From assembly GCA_021852245.1 (NCBI GenBank), contig JAJZNY010000120.1, positions 1-12,937 on the forward strand: DNA of 12,937 nt. The letters run 5' to 3'. This document shows, one piece after another, positions 1-6,126 of the stretch. A model generated the notes under the pieces. It saw only the letters and a program-made list of their open reading frames with translations, searched no databases and had not been told where the DNA came from. The position numbers and the translations under genes were made by a program. Within the stretch, counting starts at the first letter, position 1. Each line of letters begins with the position of its first letter. The stretch comes from Planctomycetota bacterium. Lineage in GTDB: Bacteria; Planctomycetota; Phycisphaerae; WQYP01.

Positions 1-1441
1 TGGTGCAATTGGTCAGCAACATGATCAGGCGGTCAATTCCGATTCCCAATCCGCCGGCCGGTGGCATTCCATGACACAATGCAGTTACGAAATCATGATC
101 CATCCGCGCCATCGATTCATGTTCCGGCAAACCCGCCAGCTGTGCGGAGAGTGTTTCATATTGCACCTCCGGATCATTAAGTTCCGTGTAGGCATTGGCC
201 AGTTCCATGCCGGCGACGTAAAGTTCAAATCGCTCGGCGATGGAGGGGTTGCCGACCTTGCGCCGCGTCAACGGACACAGCCCCGCTGGATAGTCAAAGA
301 CAAAAACCGGCCGGTCATAGTCTTTCAAAGACGGCTCGGCGAATCGCTCAAAAAGCTCTCCGCGAAGCACATCAGGATCTTTGCTGTCACTGTGTGTTAT
401 GCCGCAGTCAGCCGCGGCCTTGCGAACCGCAGCATCGTCTTCCATCGCAACCCCAACATGCCTTTGAAATAAATCGCCGTAGGCGATCCGCTCAAATGGG
501 CAGGTGTAATCAATCTGTCGATCTCCGAATGGCAGAAGCACCGGACCATCGGTTTTTTTCTGCAGGCGAGCTTCGTTTTCAGCCAGTGTCACCACCAACG
601 TTTCGGTCAATTCCATCATCCCGGCTAGATCGCTGTAAGCTTCGTACAGCTCCATCATGGTGAATTCCGGGTTGTGGCGCGTATCGATCCCTTCGTTTCT
701 GAAATTTCGATTGATCTCAAAAACCCGCTCCATACCGCCGACCATCAATCGTTTCAGGAATAATTCCGGACTGACGCGAAGATATAAATCGATATCGAGG
801 GCATTGTGATGCGTTAAAAACGGACGGGCGGCAGCACCACCGGCCATGGACTGCATCATCGGGGTTTCAACCTCGATGAATTTGCGCTGATGCAGGAAAC
901 TCCGAATTTCTGCGATGATCCGACTTCGCGCCTGAAATACAGACATCGAGCCGCTGTTGGCCGCCAAGTCCAAATATCGCTGCCGGTACCGCAACTCCGT
1001 GTCGGTGAGCCCATGGAATTTATCGGGAAGCGGCAGGAGGGCCTTGGCGGAAAGCCCGAAAGCGGTGGCCCAGATCGTGACCTCACCCGTATTGGTGTGG
1101 CCGACTTTTCCCTCAAACCACGCAATATCGCCAAGTTCGAGCAATTTCGCCTTTTCCCACTCGGCTGCGAGCATCTGCTTCGTCAGACCGATCTGCAATT
1201 TTCCGGAGGAATCTTGGACCGTGATGAAGATCAGCTTGCCGATATCGCGCAAAAGCACAATACGACCGCAAATCCGTGCGATCTGAGTTCCCTCATGAGG
1301 TGTGCTTTCGGTATGTAGCGCCTTGGCGTCGAGAACCGGTTGAACGCCGTCAAGCCGCGTTCCATACGGATCAACTCCAAGCGCCCGCCATTTTGCCAGC
1401 CGATGGTGCCGTTCCTGAAATTGGGGATGCTCTGAAATCAT
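1..1441 (-). CDS. lysS: Lysyl-tRNA synthetase, class II (C-terminus cut by window edge)
   Basis: Charges tRNA-Lys with lysine in the cytoplasm. About 480 codons are visible and the frame is still open at base 1; class II LysS is usually about 500 residues, so roughly the last 15-25 are missing. An OB-fold anticodon-binding domain lies near residues 55-145 (GRIVLLRDIGKLIFITVQD). Class II motif 2 is near residues 240-262 (RNFRNEGIDTRHNPEFTMME). Motif 3 is near residues 460-478 (MPPAGGLGIGIDRLIMLLT). The ATG at 1441 is preceded by GAGGA at 1445-1449, a tight 3-nt spacing, and no better in-frame start is seen. A promoter candidate lies at 1468-1495. tRNA-Gly sits just upstream in the same direction, so read-through from it is possible. 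Identification is secure; the exact start slightly less so. Confidence 0.95.
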   Translation of the reverse strand, partial: MISEHPQFQERHHRLAKWRALGVDPYGTRLDGVQPVLDAKALHTESTPHEGTQIARICGRIVLLRDIGKLIFITVQDSSGKLQIGLTKQMLAAEWEKAKLLELGDIAWFEGKVGHTNTGEVTIWATAFGLSAKALLPLPDKFHGLTDTELRYRQRYLDLAANSGSMSVFQARSRIIAEIRSFLHQRKFIEVETPMMQSMAGGAAARPFLTHHNALDIDLYLRVSPELFLKRLMVGGMERVFEINRNFRNEGIDTRHNPEFTMMELYEAYSDLAGMMELTETLVVTLAENEARLQKKTDGPVLLPFGDRQIDYTCPFERIAYGDLFQRHVGVAMEDDAAVRKAAADCGITHSDSKDPDVLRGELFERFAEPSLKDYDRPVFVFDYPAGLCPLTRRKVGNPSIAERFELYVAGMELANAYTELNDPEVQYETLSAQLAGLPEHESMARMDHDFVTALCHGMPPAGGLGIGIDRLIMLLTNCT

Positions 1442-1467
1442 GTGTCCTCATCAAAACCAAGCACCGC

Positions 1468-1495
1468 ATTCTAACGGTCTTACGTACATCCGCAA
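1468..1495 (-). promoter_or_regulatory. Candidate sigma-70-type promoter of lysS
   Basis: On the minus strand, TTGCGG (1490-1495) and TAGAAT (1468-1473) are separated by 16 nt and point at lysS. The -10 matches the consensus at 5 of 6 bases and the -35 only at its TTG. The 5' leader would be about 20-25 nt. Seen by eye only. Confidence 0.45.
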
Positions 1496-1556
1496 TTTAA
1501 CGCGCGCCGTACTCCAAACGGCGGCGGGGACGGCAGGGGGGTAAAGTCACGGGAAA

Positions 1557-1628
1557 AGCGGGCGAAGGGATTTGAACCCTCGACATTCACGTTGGCAACG
1601 TGACGCTCTACCACTGAGCTACGCCCGC
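1557..1628 (-). tRNA. tRNA-Gly (anticodon GCC)
   Basis: The minus strand folds into a complete cloverleaf. A perfect 7-bp acceptor stem (GCGGGCG with CGCCCGC) joins a D arm (GCTCAGTGGTAGAGC), an anticodon arm with stem TCACG/CGTGA and loop TTGCCAA, and a T arm with TTCAAAT. The anticodon is GCC, reading glycine codons GGC and GGU. The discriminator base is T (U), as is usual for bacterial tRNA-Gly. The 3' CCA is not encoded (the next bases are TTT), so a CCA-adding enzyme is needed. Length is 72 nt. Confidence 0.97.
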
Positions 1629-1642
1629 GTAAGTGAGGGGCA

Positions 1643-1670
1643 ATTATAACTTATTCCAAATCCGTGTAAA
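1643..1670 (-). promoter_or_regulatory. Strong sigma-70-type promoter of tRNA-Gly
   Basis: On the minus strand, TTTACA (1665-1670), a 16-nt spacer and a perfect TATAAT (1643-1648) lie immediately upstream of the tRNA. A GC-rich stretch follows the -10, typical of stable-RNA promoters. The predicted 5' leader is only about 8-12 nt. Confidence 0.75.
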
Positions 1671-1838
1671 TGCGCCGCCGACGGAAATCTCGCGCGGGTG
1701 AGGCAAGTTTTCCCCGGCGCTCCGGGGGAGTGCGAGTGGAAACAGGCCAGCCGCAGGCACGACGCCATACTCCCACCGTAGTTAATTACCGCCGACCGCA
1801 GGGAAAGAGAGAGAAACCCAATCAACCGCAGGGGACGG

Positions 1839-1853
1839 GCCGGCTGCGCCGGC
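1839..1853. repeat. GC-rich hairpin
   Basis: Perfect inverted repeat GCCGGC - TGC - GCCGGC (6-bp stem, 3-nt loop). No T tract follows on either strand, so it is not a standard intrinsic terminator. Confidence 0.5.
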
Positions 1854-1894
1854 AGAACGGGGAAAGTAGAAAGTGGAAAGGTGAGCATGCATGG

Positions 1895-1957
1895 GTCGTG
1901 CGAGGCACGACGGTAAGTGCTTTTTTCCACCGCAGGGGACGCTGAGGAACGCTGAGG
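1895..1957 (-). repeat. Structured dispersed repeat, copy U1 (inverted)
   Basis: Read on the minus strand, this has three degenerate 9-bp units (CCTCAGCGT-like, ending CCCTGCGGT), then an A tract and ACTTACC, then a perfect 7-bp hairpin GTCGTGC-CTC-GCACGAC. The same order (CTGCG units, GCGGT, A tract, ACTTACC, hairpin) occurs on the plus strand at 6463-6521. Read on the plus strand, the hairpin (1895-1911) is followed 9 nt later by six Ts (1921-1926), which is too far for a normal terminator. Confidence 0.6.
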
Positions 1958-1981
1958 CCGGGCGGCTGCGGTGCCAAATAG

Positions 1982-1999
1982 CCGCCGGCTTGCCGGCGG
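1982..1999. repeat. Strong GC hairpin
   Basis: CCGCCGG - CTTG - CCGGCGG: perfect 7-bp stem with a 4-nt loop. No T tract follows. It resembles short intergenic palindromes of the REP/BIME kind, but no second copy with the same sequence is seen in the window. Confidence 0.5.
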
Positions 2000-2010
2000 T
2001 AACGCTGGAA

Positions 2011-2034
2011 AGGGTATCAGGGTATCAGGGTATC
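2011..2034. repeat. Three tandem copies of AGGGTATC
   Basis: AGGGTATC occurs three times in direct tandem, with a partial AGG after it. It lies about 95 bp before the first RHS start codon. It is a short slippage-prone tract of unknown role. Confidence 0.8.
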
Positions 2035-2080
2035 AGGAAATTGAGGGGCGGACGTAACGGCCGTGGTTTGATTCCGCCTG

Positions 2081-2144
2081 CCCGGCGCGTTAGGCTTTCA
2101 TCGGTAATTCCATGTTGAGGCCGTGTTATGGTCGCAATCAATAA
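2081..2144 (+). promoter_or_regulatory. Conserved RHS leader / translation-start block, copy R1
   Basis: Shares with 3642-3703 and 6127-6188 the string CCCGGCGCGTTA, then TTTCA, then ATTCCAT and TTGAGGCCGTGTTATGGTCGC. GAGG at 2117-2120 lies 7 nt before the ATG at 2128, so part of the conserved block is a ribosome-binding site plus the codons for Met-Val-Ala-Ile-Asn. No clear -10/-35 pair was found inside it. Confidence 0.65.
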
Positions 2145-3141
2145 AATTCTGTTGCCCGAATGCACCGGTGGAGGGTGCGGTGGCGAGACCAGCACTTGCC
2201 CGGACCGCCGCGTCCACCGCCGCAATGCCGAAAACCGAGCACCGGTAACTCGCAACCATTGCCGCACGCAGCCGCTGGTGAATAACCTGTATCAGGGGAT
2301 GACGCTGGATGCGGTGACGGGGCTGTATTATGAACGCAATCGCGATTACTCGCCGAGCCTCGGCCGGTGGATGGAGGAGGACCCGGCCCAATTTATTAAC
2401 GGGGCCAATACGTATCAATTCGTCGATTCCTCGCCGGTGGGGAATGTGGATGCGCAGGGGTTGGTGGATGCCCCTGAGCCCGCATTTGAGCCCGAGCTCC
2501 CCGGTTTCAGACCCTTCGGGATCGAAAGCGGCGGCGGTGGAGAGGTGACTGCGCCTGGCGAGCCGGTGGGCCCAGGCGGCCCCGAGTTTACGCCATCCCC
2601 AGGCGTGGATGCGGCCGAGGGCGGCGGTTCCCCGACTGGGAGCCTCAGCGGCGGTGGATCCGGCGAGGGGGCGACCGAGGCCGGTTCGGGAACCGGCACA
2701 GAAACCCCCGAGGCGCCGGCGAGTGAGCCCGCGCCGGCGGCGGGCACGGCCCCGGCTGACTACCCGTCGATGGGCGAACTCGCCCGTGATCCGGCGCTGG
2801 CGAAGTACGAGCGCGTCCCCGAAATACTCGGTGAGCCGGCTACCGAATACTGCCCGGCGAGCGCCGCAGAGAGAGCAGTGCCTGAAATTCGGTTCGGTAC
2901 CGTACATGCGATGCCGCACTTCGTGGGAACGGGCGTAGACCAATCGCTGGTGGAAAACGCCATACAGTCCCAGCTGCAGAATGAATTAGCCGGGGCGACT
3001 GTTCAGGGCCCGTTCACGGGCGAGATAAACGTCGGAGGACAAACAAAAGTATATCGCGGGTTTGGCCTGCCGAATGGAACGGTAAACGTGGGAACCTACT
3101 ACCCTGTCAAACGAGGTAAGCACGATGGGAACAGAAACTGA
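2128..3141 (+). CDS. Orphan RHS-core protein with variable C-terminal (toxin-like) tip 1
   Basis: A 337-residue protein in three parts. After a short unrecognised N-terminus, residues 48-111 form an RHS-associated core (LVNNLYQGMTLDAVTGLYYE, SLGRWMEEDPAQF, GANTYQFV, ending NVDAQG). Residues about 112-210 are a Gly/Pro/Ala/Glu-rich linker. Residues about 211-337 form a compact tip with two histidines (H260, H264) and the ending YRGFGLPNGTVNVGTYYP. The tip layout (early His, late strand ending in TYYP) recalls EndoU/BECR-type RNase toxins, but this is a weak resemblance and no catalytic set is proven. The YD-repeat shell of full Rhs proteins is absent, and the usual DPxG cleavage motif at the core end is DAQG here. 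The start is the ATG in the conserved leader with GAGG 7 nt upstream. It overlaps the next gene by 17 nt, as expected for a toxin-immunity pair. Confidence 0.75.
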   Translation: MVAINKILLPECTGGGCGGETSTCPDRRVHRRNAENRAPVTRNHCRTQPLVNNLYQGMTLDAVTGLYYERNRDYSPSLGRWMEEDPAQFINGANTYQFVDSSPVGNVDAQGLVDAPEPAFEPELPGFRPFGIESGGGGEVTAPGEPVGPGGPEFTPSPGVDAAEGGGSPTGSLSGGGSGEGATEAGSGTGTETPEAPASEPAPAAGTAPADYPSMGELARDPALAKYERVPEILGEPATEYCPASAAERAVPEIRFGTVHAMPHFVGTGVDQSLVENAIQSQLQNELAGATVQGPFTGEINVGGQTKVYRGFGLPNGTVNVGTYYPVKRGKHDGNRN

Positions 3142-3502
3142 ATTCCGTGAATTGTCGGAACAGGAAAGGGTTCTGATAAGGACGCTTCTCTCGTTAAAGT
3201 TCCGAGGATCGCGCGAGCTAATGACTCAGCTACCAGATTTGCTTGCGCGACGAACTGACGAAGACGGTTCCTTGGAATTTAGGGTTCGTGGCCCCGCTTC
3301 GGCCAGCGTGCCAGATGGGCCTGTGGTGGAGGGAAATTATCCTGAGGACGCCGAGGGCGCCGAAACCCCAGTTCGGGTGAATGTCCTTCTGCATGTAAGA
3401 GGCGGCAAGCTTCGGATGTTGGAAATTTACAAGGACGATAGCTCCCCGTTAGCCGCCCCGCTCGATCCAAAAAAGCTTGCTCTGTTCAGCCCATTGGTCT
3501 GA
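3125..3502 (+). CDS. DUF6984-like small protein, candidate immunity protein for tip 1
   Basis: A 125-residue, soluble-looking protein without signal peptide or membrane segment. The pattern RELSEQERVLIRTLL near the N-terminus, DEDGSLEF in the middle, and VNVLLHVRGGKLRMLEIYKD followed by SSPL near the C-terminus matches what I recall of the DUF6984 family. This is recognition from memory, not a search. The ATG lies inside the end of the preceding RHS gene (17-nt overlap) with GAGG at 3113-3116 and an 8-nt spacer, so the two are probably translationally coupled. Position directly after a toxin-like tip and small size suggest an immunity role; this is inference. A general DUF6984 protein without immunity function remains possible. 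Confidence 0.75.
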   Translation: MGTETEFRELSEQERVLIRTLLSLKFRGSRELMTQLPDLLARRTDEDGSLEFRVRGPASASVPDGPVVEGNYPEDAEGAETPVRVNVLLHVRGGKLRMLEIYKDDSSPLAAPLDPKKLALFSPLV

Positions 3503-3557
3503 GGGCGCAGGGCGGGATGAGAGGCACGGGCCCCGGGGTCCCCTAGGCGGTGGTTCA

Positions 3558-3566
3558 TGCTATACT
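3558..3566 (+). promoter_or_regulatory. Possible extended -10 promoter before the second RHS gene
   Basis: TGCTATACT has the TGn extension and a TATACT -10, about 120 nt before the ATG at 3687. There is no good -35. Weak candidate. Confidence 0.3.
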
Positions 3567-3618
3567 CGCGGAGAACCCAGCCTCGGGCCACTGTCAGTTG
3601 CCGCGGACGGGTGCAACA

Positions 3619-3638
3619 GGGCGGCAGCTTTTCCGCCC
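3619..3638 (+). repeat. GC hairpin just upstream of leader block R2
   Basis: GGGCGG - CAGCTTTT - CCGCCC: 6-bp stem and 8-nt loop. It lies about 50 nt before the second RHS start codon. Role unknown; it may be part of the extended leader block. Confidence 0.35.
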
Positions 3639-3641
3639 CGC

Positions 3642-3703
3642 CCCGGCGCGTTATGATTTCAGTAAGGATTTCATTTTGGGGCCGATATGGTCGCGGTCAA
3701 TAA
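3642..3703 (+). promoter_or_regulatory. Conserved RHS leader / translation-start block, copy R2
   Basis: Second copy of the leader block. CCCGGCGCGTTA, TTTCA, ATTTCAT and TTGGGGCCG precede ATGGTCGCGGTCAAT. Relative to R1 and R3 it is 2 nt shorter between the purine-rich site (GGGG, 3678-3681) and the ATG at 3687, leaving a 5-nt spacer. Confidence 0.6.
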
Positions 3704-4706
3704 TGAATTGATGCACGGCGCGGAGACGATTCGCCGCCGCAGGCAGCCGCTGGTGAATAATCTGTATCAGGGGATGACGCTGGATGCGGTGACGGGGCTG
3801 TGCGATGAGCGTGCACGCGACTATTCGCCGAGCCTCGGCCGGTGGATGGAGGAGGACCCGGCCCAATTTATTAACGGGGCCAATACGTATCAATTCGTCG
3901 ATTCCTCGCCGGTGGGGAATGTGGATGCGCAGGGTAACAGCGCCGCCGTGCCGAGCCTGCGGAGCCTGACCTTGGGGATCGACCTCGGGATTCTCCAAGA
4001 TGAGCTTGCGTACTTCAAAGCCTCCGGTTACACGATGGCCGCTGCCCTCCTGCAGGGTTTTCTCGGGAACAGGAATGGCGCGGGCTACCCCGGAGGCAGC
4101 ACCAATGCCTTCAACACTCCCGCCTTCCCGAATGAGGTAAAAGGCTCCAAAGACTACCGCATTCACGCGAGCCGCTACCTGCGGAACTACATTGACGGGC
4201 TTGTGCAAAGGAACCGTGCGGCTTTCCCCAACGGCGAAGCGGTTATCGTCCCAATTCCGAAACACGCCAACATCTATATCCAGTTCTACTTCGACTTTGG
4301 GTACGGCGATTCGCCAACTCTGGCGAACGATCTGATGTATGCCTTCGGCGGCTTGGTGTTTAATTTCTCTGGCCGCATTTCCGTCACGCGCTGCCACGAC
4401 AATGTCACCTGGCCAACAAGGGGCCTCTATGTCAAAACCGATGACAATTACAATTTCCCCGTCTACACGCCCGGCAACCACAGGCATGGGTGGAGCAAGC
4501 TCTTTTTCGGTGTTTTGGCCGACCTGAAGAACTATGCTGCCGGGGCGTGGAACGCATTTGACGCGGGCTACTCCCTCCAGCACACCTTCGGATATAAATC
4601 GTTCTACCATCCGCTGAATTGGACCGACTCCTTCAGCGGCAAGTTTTCACTGTCGACTCCGCCCCCAAATTACGCTTGGATCGTGCCCAGCCTGGTGGGC
4701 GGGTAG
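3687..4706 (+). CDS. Orphan RHS-core protein with variable C-terminal tip 2 (unrecognised tip)
   Basis: A 339-residue protein. Its N-terminus (MVAVNN) and RHS core (residues about 20-83) are paralogous to the gene at 2128. DNA 3736-3934 is about 94% identical to 2261-2459, and 3825-3934 is completely identical. Directly after the core (NVDAQG) the sequence becomes unrelated: residues 84-339 are Phe/Tyr/Asn-rich and have no Gly/Pro linker. Notable stretches are SKDYRIHASRYLRNYIDGL, IPKHANIYIQFYFDFGYGD, LMYAFGGLVFNFSGRISVTR and TPGNHRHGWSKLF. I do not recognise this domain, and it shows no clear membrane helix or secretion signal. Two membrane proteins follow, which fits a tip acting at the membrane or cell wall, but that is inference. 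The YD-repeat shell is absent. The mutated core stretch CDERAR (YERNR in copy 1) suggests loose constraint there. Confidence 0.7.
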   Translation: MVAVNNELMHGAETIRRRRQPLVNNLYQGMTLDAVTGLCDERARDYSPSLGRWMEEDPAQFINGANTYQFVDSSPVGNVDAQGNSAAVPSLRSLTLGIDLGILQDELAYFKASGYTMAAALLQGFLGNRNGAGYPGGSTNAFNTPAFPNEVKGSKDYRIHASRYLRNYIDGLVQRNRAAFPNGEAVIVPIPKHANIYIQFYFDFGYGDSPTLANDLMYAFGGLVFNFSGRISVTRCHDNVTWPTRGLYVKTDDNYNFPVYTPGNHRHGWSKLFFGVLADLKNYAAGAWNAFDAGYSLQHTFGYKSFYHPLNWTDSFSGKFSLSTPPPNYAWIVPSLVGG

Positions 4707-4957
4707 GGGGGGACGGCGTCTGCTCCACCGGCGCAGCACTGGCGGAGCTTCCCGGCGGCGAGGTAAAGGAGGGGCCGGGATCGTCCGCCGAGGCCGGTTT
4801 GGCGACAGGTTTTTGCCGATGTGCTGGCGGAGGCCCGGCCCAAAGATGGAGTAAGGAAGTTGCGGCCAAGTTATCCCAGCCCACGGCATCTGGCTGTGGT
4901 TCTACCCTTAGATGCCTTGACCGTGGTGCCGACGTAGAGTGAACAGGCGTATGCCCT
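4707..4957. other. 251-bp gap with a coding-like remnant
   Basis: No complete gene with a good start is seen. One plus-strand frame is open from 4767 to the TAG at 4935-4937 and reads like protein (VWRQVFADVLAEARPKDGVR ... RHLAVVLPLDALTVVPT). It follows a good Shine-Dalgarno-like AAAGGAGG (4765-4772) but has no ATG near it; GTG at 4821 is the only usual start. It may be the tail of a displaced or decayed gene, or chance. Confidence 0.25.
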
Positions 4958-5530
4958 ATGAAGAATATCCCGGCCAAACTGATCCGTGACGTCCTGATAT
5001 GGACGCTTGCCGTGCTGCTCATCTTGATCTTCCCCTTGGCGTCCGTCGCGGTGATGGTCATACTGGGACGCCAGGGCGGTGGGAGTTATCCGTCCAGCGG
5101 GCACCCGGATATCACGTACGTTGAGGTTTCCACCCACGGGGGGCGTTGGATCGATACCCATACCTATGTGAACGTCAGCATCCTTTATGTCTCGACTAAG
5201 GCGAAGCGGGCCATGCAGGGATTTATCAACGCCAGATTGCCCGAGCAGGACCCCTGGCCCGCGTGGTGGCACGAAAGGAGAAGGTTCCCCAATGTCAGGG
5301 CCATTGTTAGTTTCGTATACCCATTCCAACCTCCCTGTTCCGCCCGTGCCAAAATATATAAGGTTCCGGGTGGCTTCTTCATGCTACTTTACCACCATTC
5401 CGATGCACCAGAACAGGCCTATTACGTACACGGCAGAAGCGCCGCCGCCTACCGCAGACTTTTCAAGCCGCTCTTTTCGGCTGGTCTGCCTTATGGCTAC
5501 GGGTACCACGGGCTCCATTTGTCGTTTTGA
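4958..5530 (+). CDS. Single-pass membrane protein, unknown function (candidate immunity protein for tip 2)
   Basis: A 190-residue protein with one N-terminal membrane segment (about residues 12-36; DVLIWTLAVLLILIFPLASV). Lys and Arg residues before it predict a cytoplasmic N-terminus and an extracytoplasmic remainder. The rest is rich in Tyr, His, Pro and Trp (PWPAWWHERRRF, YGYGYHGLHLSF) and matches no family I know. The ATG at 4958 has only a weak AGG 11 nt upstream; no better in-frame start is seen. It follows the second RHS tip in the same direction after a 251-bp gap and lies about 20 nt before another membrane protein gene. Immunity proteins to membrane- or periplasm-acting toxins are often membrane-bound, so an immunity role is plausible but unproven. 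Confidence 0.6.
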   Translation: MKNIPAKLIRDVLIWTLAVLLILIFPLASVAVMVILGRQGGGSYPSSGHPDITYVEVSTHGGRWIDTHTYVNVSILYVSTKAKRAMQGFINARLPEQDPWPAWWHERRRFPNVRAIVSFVYPFQPPCSARAKIYKVPGGFFMLLYHHSDAPEQAYYVHGRSAAAYRRLFKPLFSAGLPYGYGYHGLHLSF

Positions 5531-5549
5531 TGATATTTCGGAGATTACT

Positions 5550-5957
5550 TTGGCGAACTCCAAGGAGCAAACTTTTCTGCGTCGCTGGGGGCATGCGTGC
5601 TGGAAATTAGCGTGCAGGCTGGCTTCGCTAAGGCCGTCAGCCGCGTTGATCGCCGATATACTCGGCGCGGCCTTGGTTCTCTCTTACTTGTTGACAATTG
5701 CCCTGTTGCAATGGATGTCGCCGGTATTATTCATGACGCCCATGGCAAAGCACCCGTGGTGTATCGTCCGGTTTTGTAACGCAACTTGCGACTCCTTGGA
5801 CCTGATCGCCCTTTTCTCGTATTGGTTCACCTTCGGCGGCTGCGTTGCGGCGACTGCGTCCTTCCTCACCAGCCGTCGCGGGGATCGCCGAATTCCTTGG
5901 ATTGGGATCGTCGGATTTGCCGTTGCCACATTGATCTTGTTCTATGCACCCGATTGA
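5550..5957 (+). CDS. Small membrane protein with three predicted helices, unknown function
   Basis: About 135 residues if it starts at TTG 5550, which has GGAGA at 5540-5544 and a 5-nt spacer. An ATG at 5493 in the same frame would give 154 residues but overlaps the previous gene by 38 nt. The frame is open back to 5187, but that upstream part is the shadow of the preceding gene. Three hydrophobic segments are visible: LIADILGAALVLSYLLTIAL, LIALFSYWFTFGGCVAATAS and IPWIGIVGFAVATLILFYA. A basic, amphipathic N-terminus precedes them. It is not recognised as a known family. Its position suggests an operon with the single-pass protein at 4958, possibly as second immunity or accessory protein of the second RHS cassette. 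Confidence 0.55.
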   Translation: MANSKEQTFLRRWGHACWKLACRLASLRPSAALIADILGAALVLSYLLTIALLQWMSPVLFMTPMAKHPWCIVRFCNATCDSLDLIALFSYWFTFGGCVAATASFLTSRRGDRRIPWIGIVGFAVATLILFYAPD

Positions 5958-5969
5958 ATCTAGGCTGAA

Positions 5970-5982
5970 CCGCCACGGGCGG
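5970..5982 (+). terminator. Weak hairpin after the second cassette
   Basis: CCGCC - ACG - GGCGG (5-bp stem) 13 nt after the stop at 5957. The downstream bases (CGATTCTC) lack a T tract, so any terminator role is doubtful. Confidence 0.25.
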
Positions 5983-6126
5983 CGATTCTCAGCAAACGTC
6001 CGGCGAAGCTCTCAATTACCCACGAGTCGGGTCGCAGAATGGCGTGCCACGCGGTAACAGAGAATGGTTGGCCTACCGGCAAACGTTGCGGATGGGTGTA
6101 ATGAAGCGGCACCTCTCGTGCACCGC

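Larger units (their letters stand above)
1629..2127. other. Non-coding, repeat-rich left flank of the RHS array
   Basis: About 500 bp with no convincing gene: the open frames are Arg-rich, low-complexity translations of repeats. It holds the tRNA promoter, GC hairpins at 1839-1853 and 1982-1999, a structured dispersed repeat at 1895-1957, an 8-bp tandem repeat at 2011-2034 and the first RHS leader block at 2081-2144. Runs of ACCGCAGG near 1796 and 1825 look like further fragments of the dispersed repeat. Confidence 0.7.

Noticed and set aside
856..1318. Short open frames on both strands within lysS
   Set aside because: They overlap the continuous LysS reading frame on the minus strand (OB-fold and core), which explains the sequence.
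1557..1628. tRNA-Gly as integration site of the RHS island
   Set aside because: The island lies on the 5' side of the tRNA, no integrase gene is present, and I found no second copy of the tRNA 3' end within the window.
1895..1926. Hairpin plus T run as a rho-independent terminator
   Set aside because: The T run starts 9 nt after the stem, no gene ends just upstream, and the hairpin is better explained as part of the dispersed repeat.
2011..2034. Tandem AGGGTATC units as a CRISPR array
   Set aside because: Units are 8 bp with no spacers between them.
2087..2096. GTTAGGC in leader block R1 as an integron attC core site
   Set aside because: The other two leader copies do not keep the motif, and no matching inverse core site or integrase is present.
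2098..2943. Long minus-strand open frame (281 codons) opposite the first RHS gene
   Set aside because: Antisense shadow. The same antisense peptide appears opposite the second RHS core because the core DNA is nearly identical; no RBS or domain supports it, whereas the plus strand gives a clear RHS core.
3651..4610. Long minus-strand open frame (319 codons) opposite the second RHS gene
   Set aside because: Antisense shadow of the plus-strand gene, with no recognisable domain and no sensible start context.
5187..5549. Upstream extension of the three-helix membrane protein frame
   Set aside because: This part overlaps the single-pass membrane gene in another frame and reads as low-quality protein; internal starts at 5493 or 5550 are more plausible.
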